From an uncultured Alphaproteobacteria bacterium (GTDB lineage: Bacteria > Pseudomonadota > Alphaproteobacteria > Reyranellales > Reyranellaceae): 14,569 nucleotides of DNA. Positions 13,480 through 14,569 of the stretch are shown here, piece by piece (positions within the stretch are counted from its first letter, which is position 1; each line of letters starts with the position of its first letter). Both the position numbers and the translations under genes were made by a program. A model generated the notes under the pieces. The model worked only from the letters and a program-made list of their open reading frames with translations. It was not told where the DNA came from and ran no database searches. Where the stretch lies: the NCBI GenBank assembly GCA_903929895.1, contig CAIYWM010000699.1:1-14569 (forward strand). Direction: 5' to 3'.

Positions 13480-14569
13480 CTAGTCCCGGCAGGACCACTC
13501 GAGCATACGCTTCATGAATTCCTCGCCGGCATCGATCTGCGACGCCAGGATGAACTCGTTCGGCTGGTGCGCCTGGGCGATGTCACCGGGGCCGCAGACC
13601 ACCGTGGGCACGCCCAGCACCTTGCGGAAGATGCCGGCTTCGGTGGCGTAGACGACGGCGCCGACCGTGTTGGAGCCCGACCAACTCCCGGCCAGGGTCT
13701 TGGCGTCGTCATTGCCCTCGGGCGAGAAGGCGGGCGTCGAGGCGCGCAGTTCGGTCTCGATGCCGGCCGCCGGGTGCTTGGCCTTCATCTTCGGCAGCAG
13801 CTCTTCCTTCAGCCACTTCTTGGCGCGTTCGCCCAGCTCCTCGATCGGCCGGGTCGGCAGCTCGCGATAGCCCCACAGGACCTCGCACTCGCGCGCCAGG
13901 ATGTTGCCCGCGGTACCGCCGATGATGGTGCCGACGTTGAAGGTCGCCGCGGCCGGCATGAACTCGCTGTCCTTGGGGGCGGCGGCCTCGAGCTCCTCCT
14001 GCACCGTGTTGAGGTAGTGGATGAACTCGCCCGCGAAATGGATGGCGCTGACGCCGAGATGGGTCATCGAGGAGTGGGCCTCGAAGCCGGTGAACTTGGT
14101 GACGTAGCTCTGGCTGCCCTTGTGGGCGTGCACCACGGTCATCATGGTCGGCTCGCCGATGATGATGACCCGGGGCTTCGGCACCTCGGTCGCCATGCGG
14201 GCGGCCAGCGAATGCGCGCCGAAGCAGCCGATCTCCTCGTCGTAGGAGAGCGCGAAGTGGATCGGCTTCTTGAGGGGAGCCTTCAGGAACTCCGGCAGCA
14301 TGGCGAGGCCGATGGCGTAGAACGCCTTCATGTCGCAGGTGCCGCGGCCGTAATACTTGCCGTCCTTCAGCGTGAGCGTCCACGGGTCGGTGACCCAGGG
14401 CTGGCCGTCGACCGGCACGACATCGGTATGGCCCGACAGGACGACACCGCCCGGGACGTTGGGACCGACAGTGGCGAACAGATTGGCCTTCGAGCCGTCC
14501 TCGTTGGGCACCAGCTTCGACTCGACGCCATGGCCCTTGAGATAGGCCTGCACGTACTCGATCAAGGCG
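13480..14569 (-). CDS. argE: Acetylornithine deacetylase-type M20 peptidase (ArgE family; N-terminus outside window)
   Basis: The last 363 codons of an M20/ArgE-family zinc hydrolase of about 385-390 residues; roughly the first 25 residues lie beyond the right edge. Counting from the MIEYVQ-like segment, metal ligands appear as H46 in LSGHTDVVP and D78 in GRGTCDMK. The Glu pair E110/E111 in YDEEIGCFGAHSL supplies the general base, E138 in IIGEPT is a ligand, and a C-terminal His is in DIAQAHQPNEF. The VDGQPW and YGRGTCDMKAF wording is characteristic of ArgE, which releases ornithine from N-acetylornithine in arginine synthesis. Paralogues acting on other N-acyl amino acids look alike, so the symbol is probable rather than certain. 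It lies upstream of the sugar-acid operon on the same strand with a 37-base gap, and may or may not be co-transcribed. Confidence 0.85.
   Translation of the reverse strand, partial: ALIEYVQAYLKGHGVESKLVPNEDGSKANLFATVGPNVPGGVVLSGHTDVVPVDGQPWVTDPWTLTLKDGKYYGRGTCDMKAFYAIGLAMLPEFLKAPLKKPIHFALSYDEEIGCFGAHSLAARMATEVPKPRVIIIGEPTMMTVVHAHKGSQSYVTKFTGFEAHSSMTHLGVSAIHFAGEFIHYLNTVQEELEAAAPKDSEFMPAAATFNVGTIIGGTAGNILARECEVLWGYRELPTRPIEELGERAKKWLKEELLPKMKAKHPAAGIETELRASTPAFSPEGNDDAKTLAGSWSGSNTVGAVVYATEAGIFRKVLGVPTVVCGPGDIAQAHQPNEFILASQIDAGEEFMKRMLEWSCRD

Overview
The window is a stretch of high-GC bacterial chromosome with tightly packed genes. Protein families and gene style (short overlaps, a large autotransporter, an FAH/MFS/nitroreductase catabolic cluster, a dgo-type sugar-acid operon) suggest a soil or water alphaproteobacterium, for example a Rhodospirillales, Reyranella or Bradyrhizobium relative. 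The genus is a guess. I see no tRNA, rRNA, CRISPR array, transposase or phage gene.

Positions 1-4769 (+ strand) look like one transcription unit of small-molecule uptake and breakdown genes. It holds the end of an Asp/Glu/hydantoin racemase-family gene, an FAH-family hydrolase, an MFS transporter that overlaps it, a flavin nitroreductase starting on the transporter's stop codon, and a family-5 solute-binding protein with a signal peptide but no permease genes beside it. The substrate cannot be read from the sequence.

Positions 4777-6452 (- strand) form a likely metal or heme module. A PadR repressor with a histidine-rich N-terminus, resembling E. coli YqjI, overlaps a DUF2218 gene by four bases, and a nitrobindin-like heme-binding beta-barrel gene follows. 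A perfect 14-base palindrome in an AT-rich patch lies just ahead of the regulator, inside its probable promoter.

Positions 6499-9767 (- strand) encode two exported proteins. One is a small secreted protein with four 13-residue elastin-like repeats. The other is a large autotransporter whose reading frame is interrupted by a single in-frame TAG. Its signal peptide lies before the TAG and its passenger repeats and beta-barrel lie after it.

Positions 9856-13442 (- strand) form a sugar-acid operon: alpha/beta hydrolase, 2-dehydro-3-deoxygalactonokinase (dgoK), 2-dehydro-3-deoxy-6-phosphogalactonate aldolase (dgoA) and a mandelate racemase-type enolase-superfamily enzyme. The last probably supplies the dehydratase step. 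The logic is sugar acid to 2-keto-3-deoxy acid (enolase enzyme), phosphorylation (DgoK), then cleavage to pyruvate and glyceraldehyde 3-phosphate (DgoA). Upstream, an ArgE-type M20 deacetylase runs off the window end.

The points most worth a second look are the in-frame amber codon in the autotransporter, the His-rich PadR/DUF2218/nitrobindin-like module with its palindrome, the unusual Lys-Thr-Asn motif of the enolase enzyme, and the elastin-like repeat protein. I found no clear case of a wholly undescribed multi-gene system.
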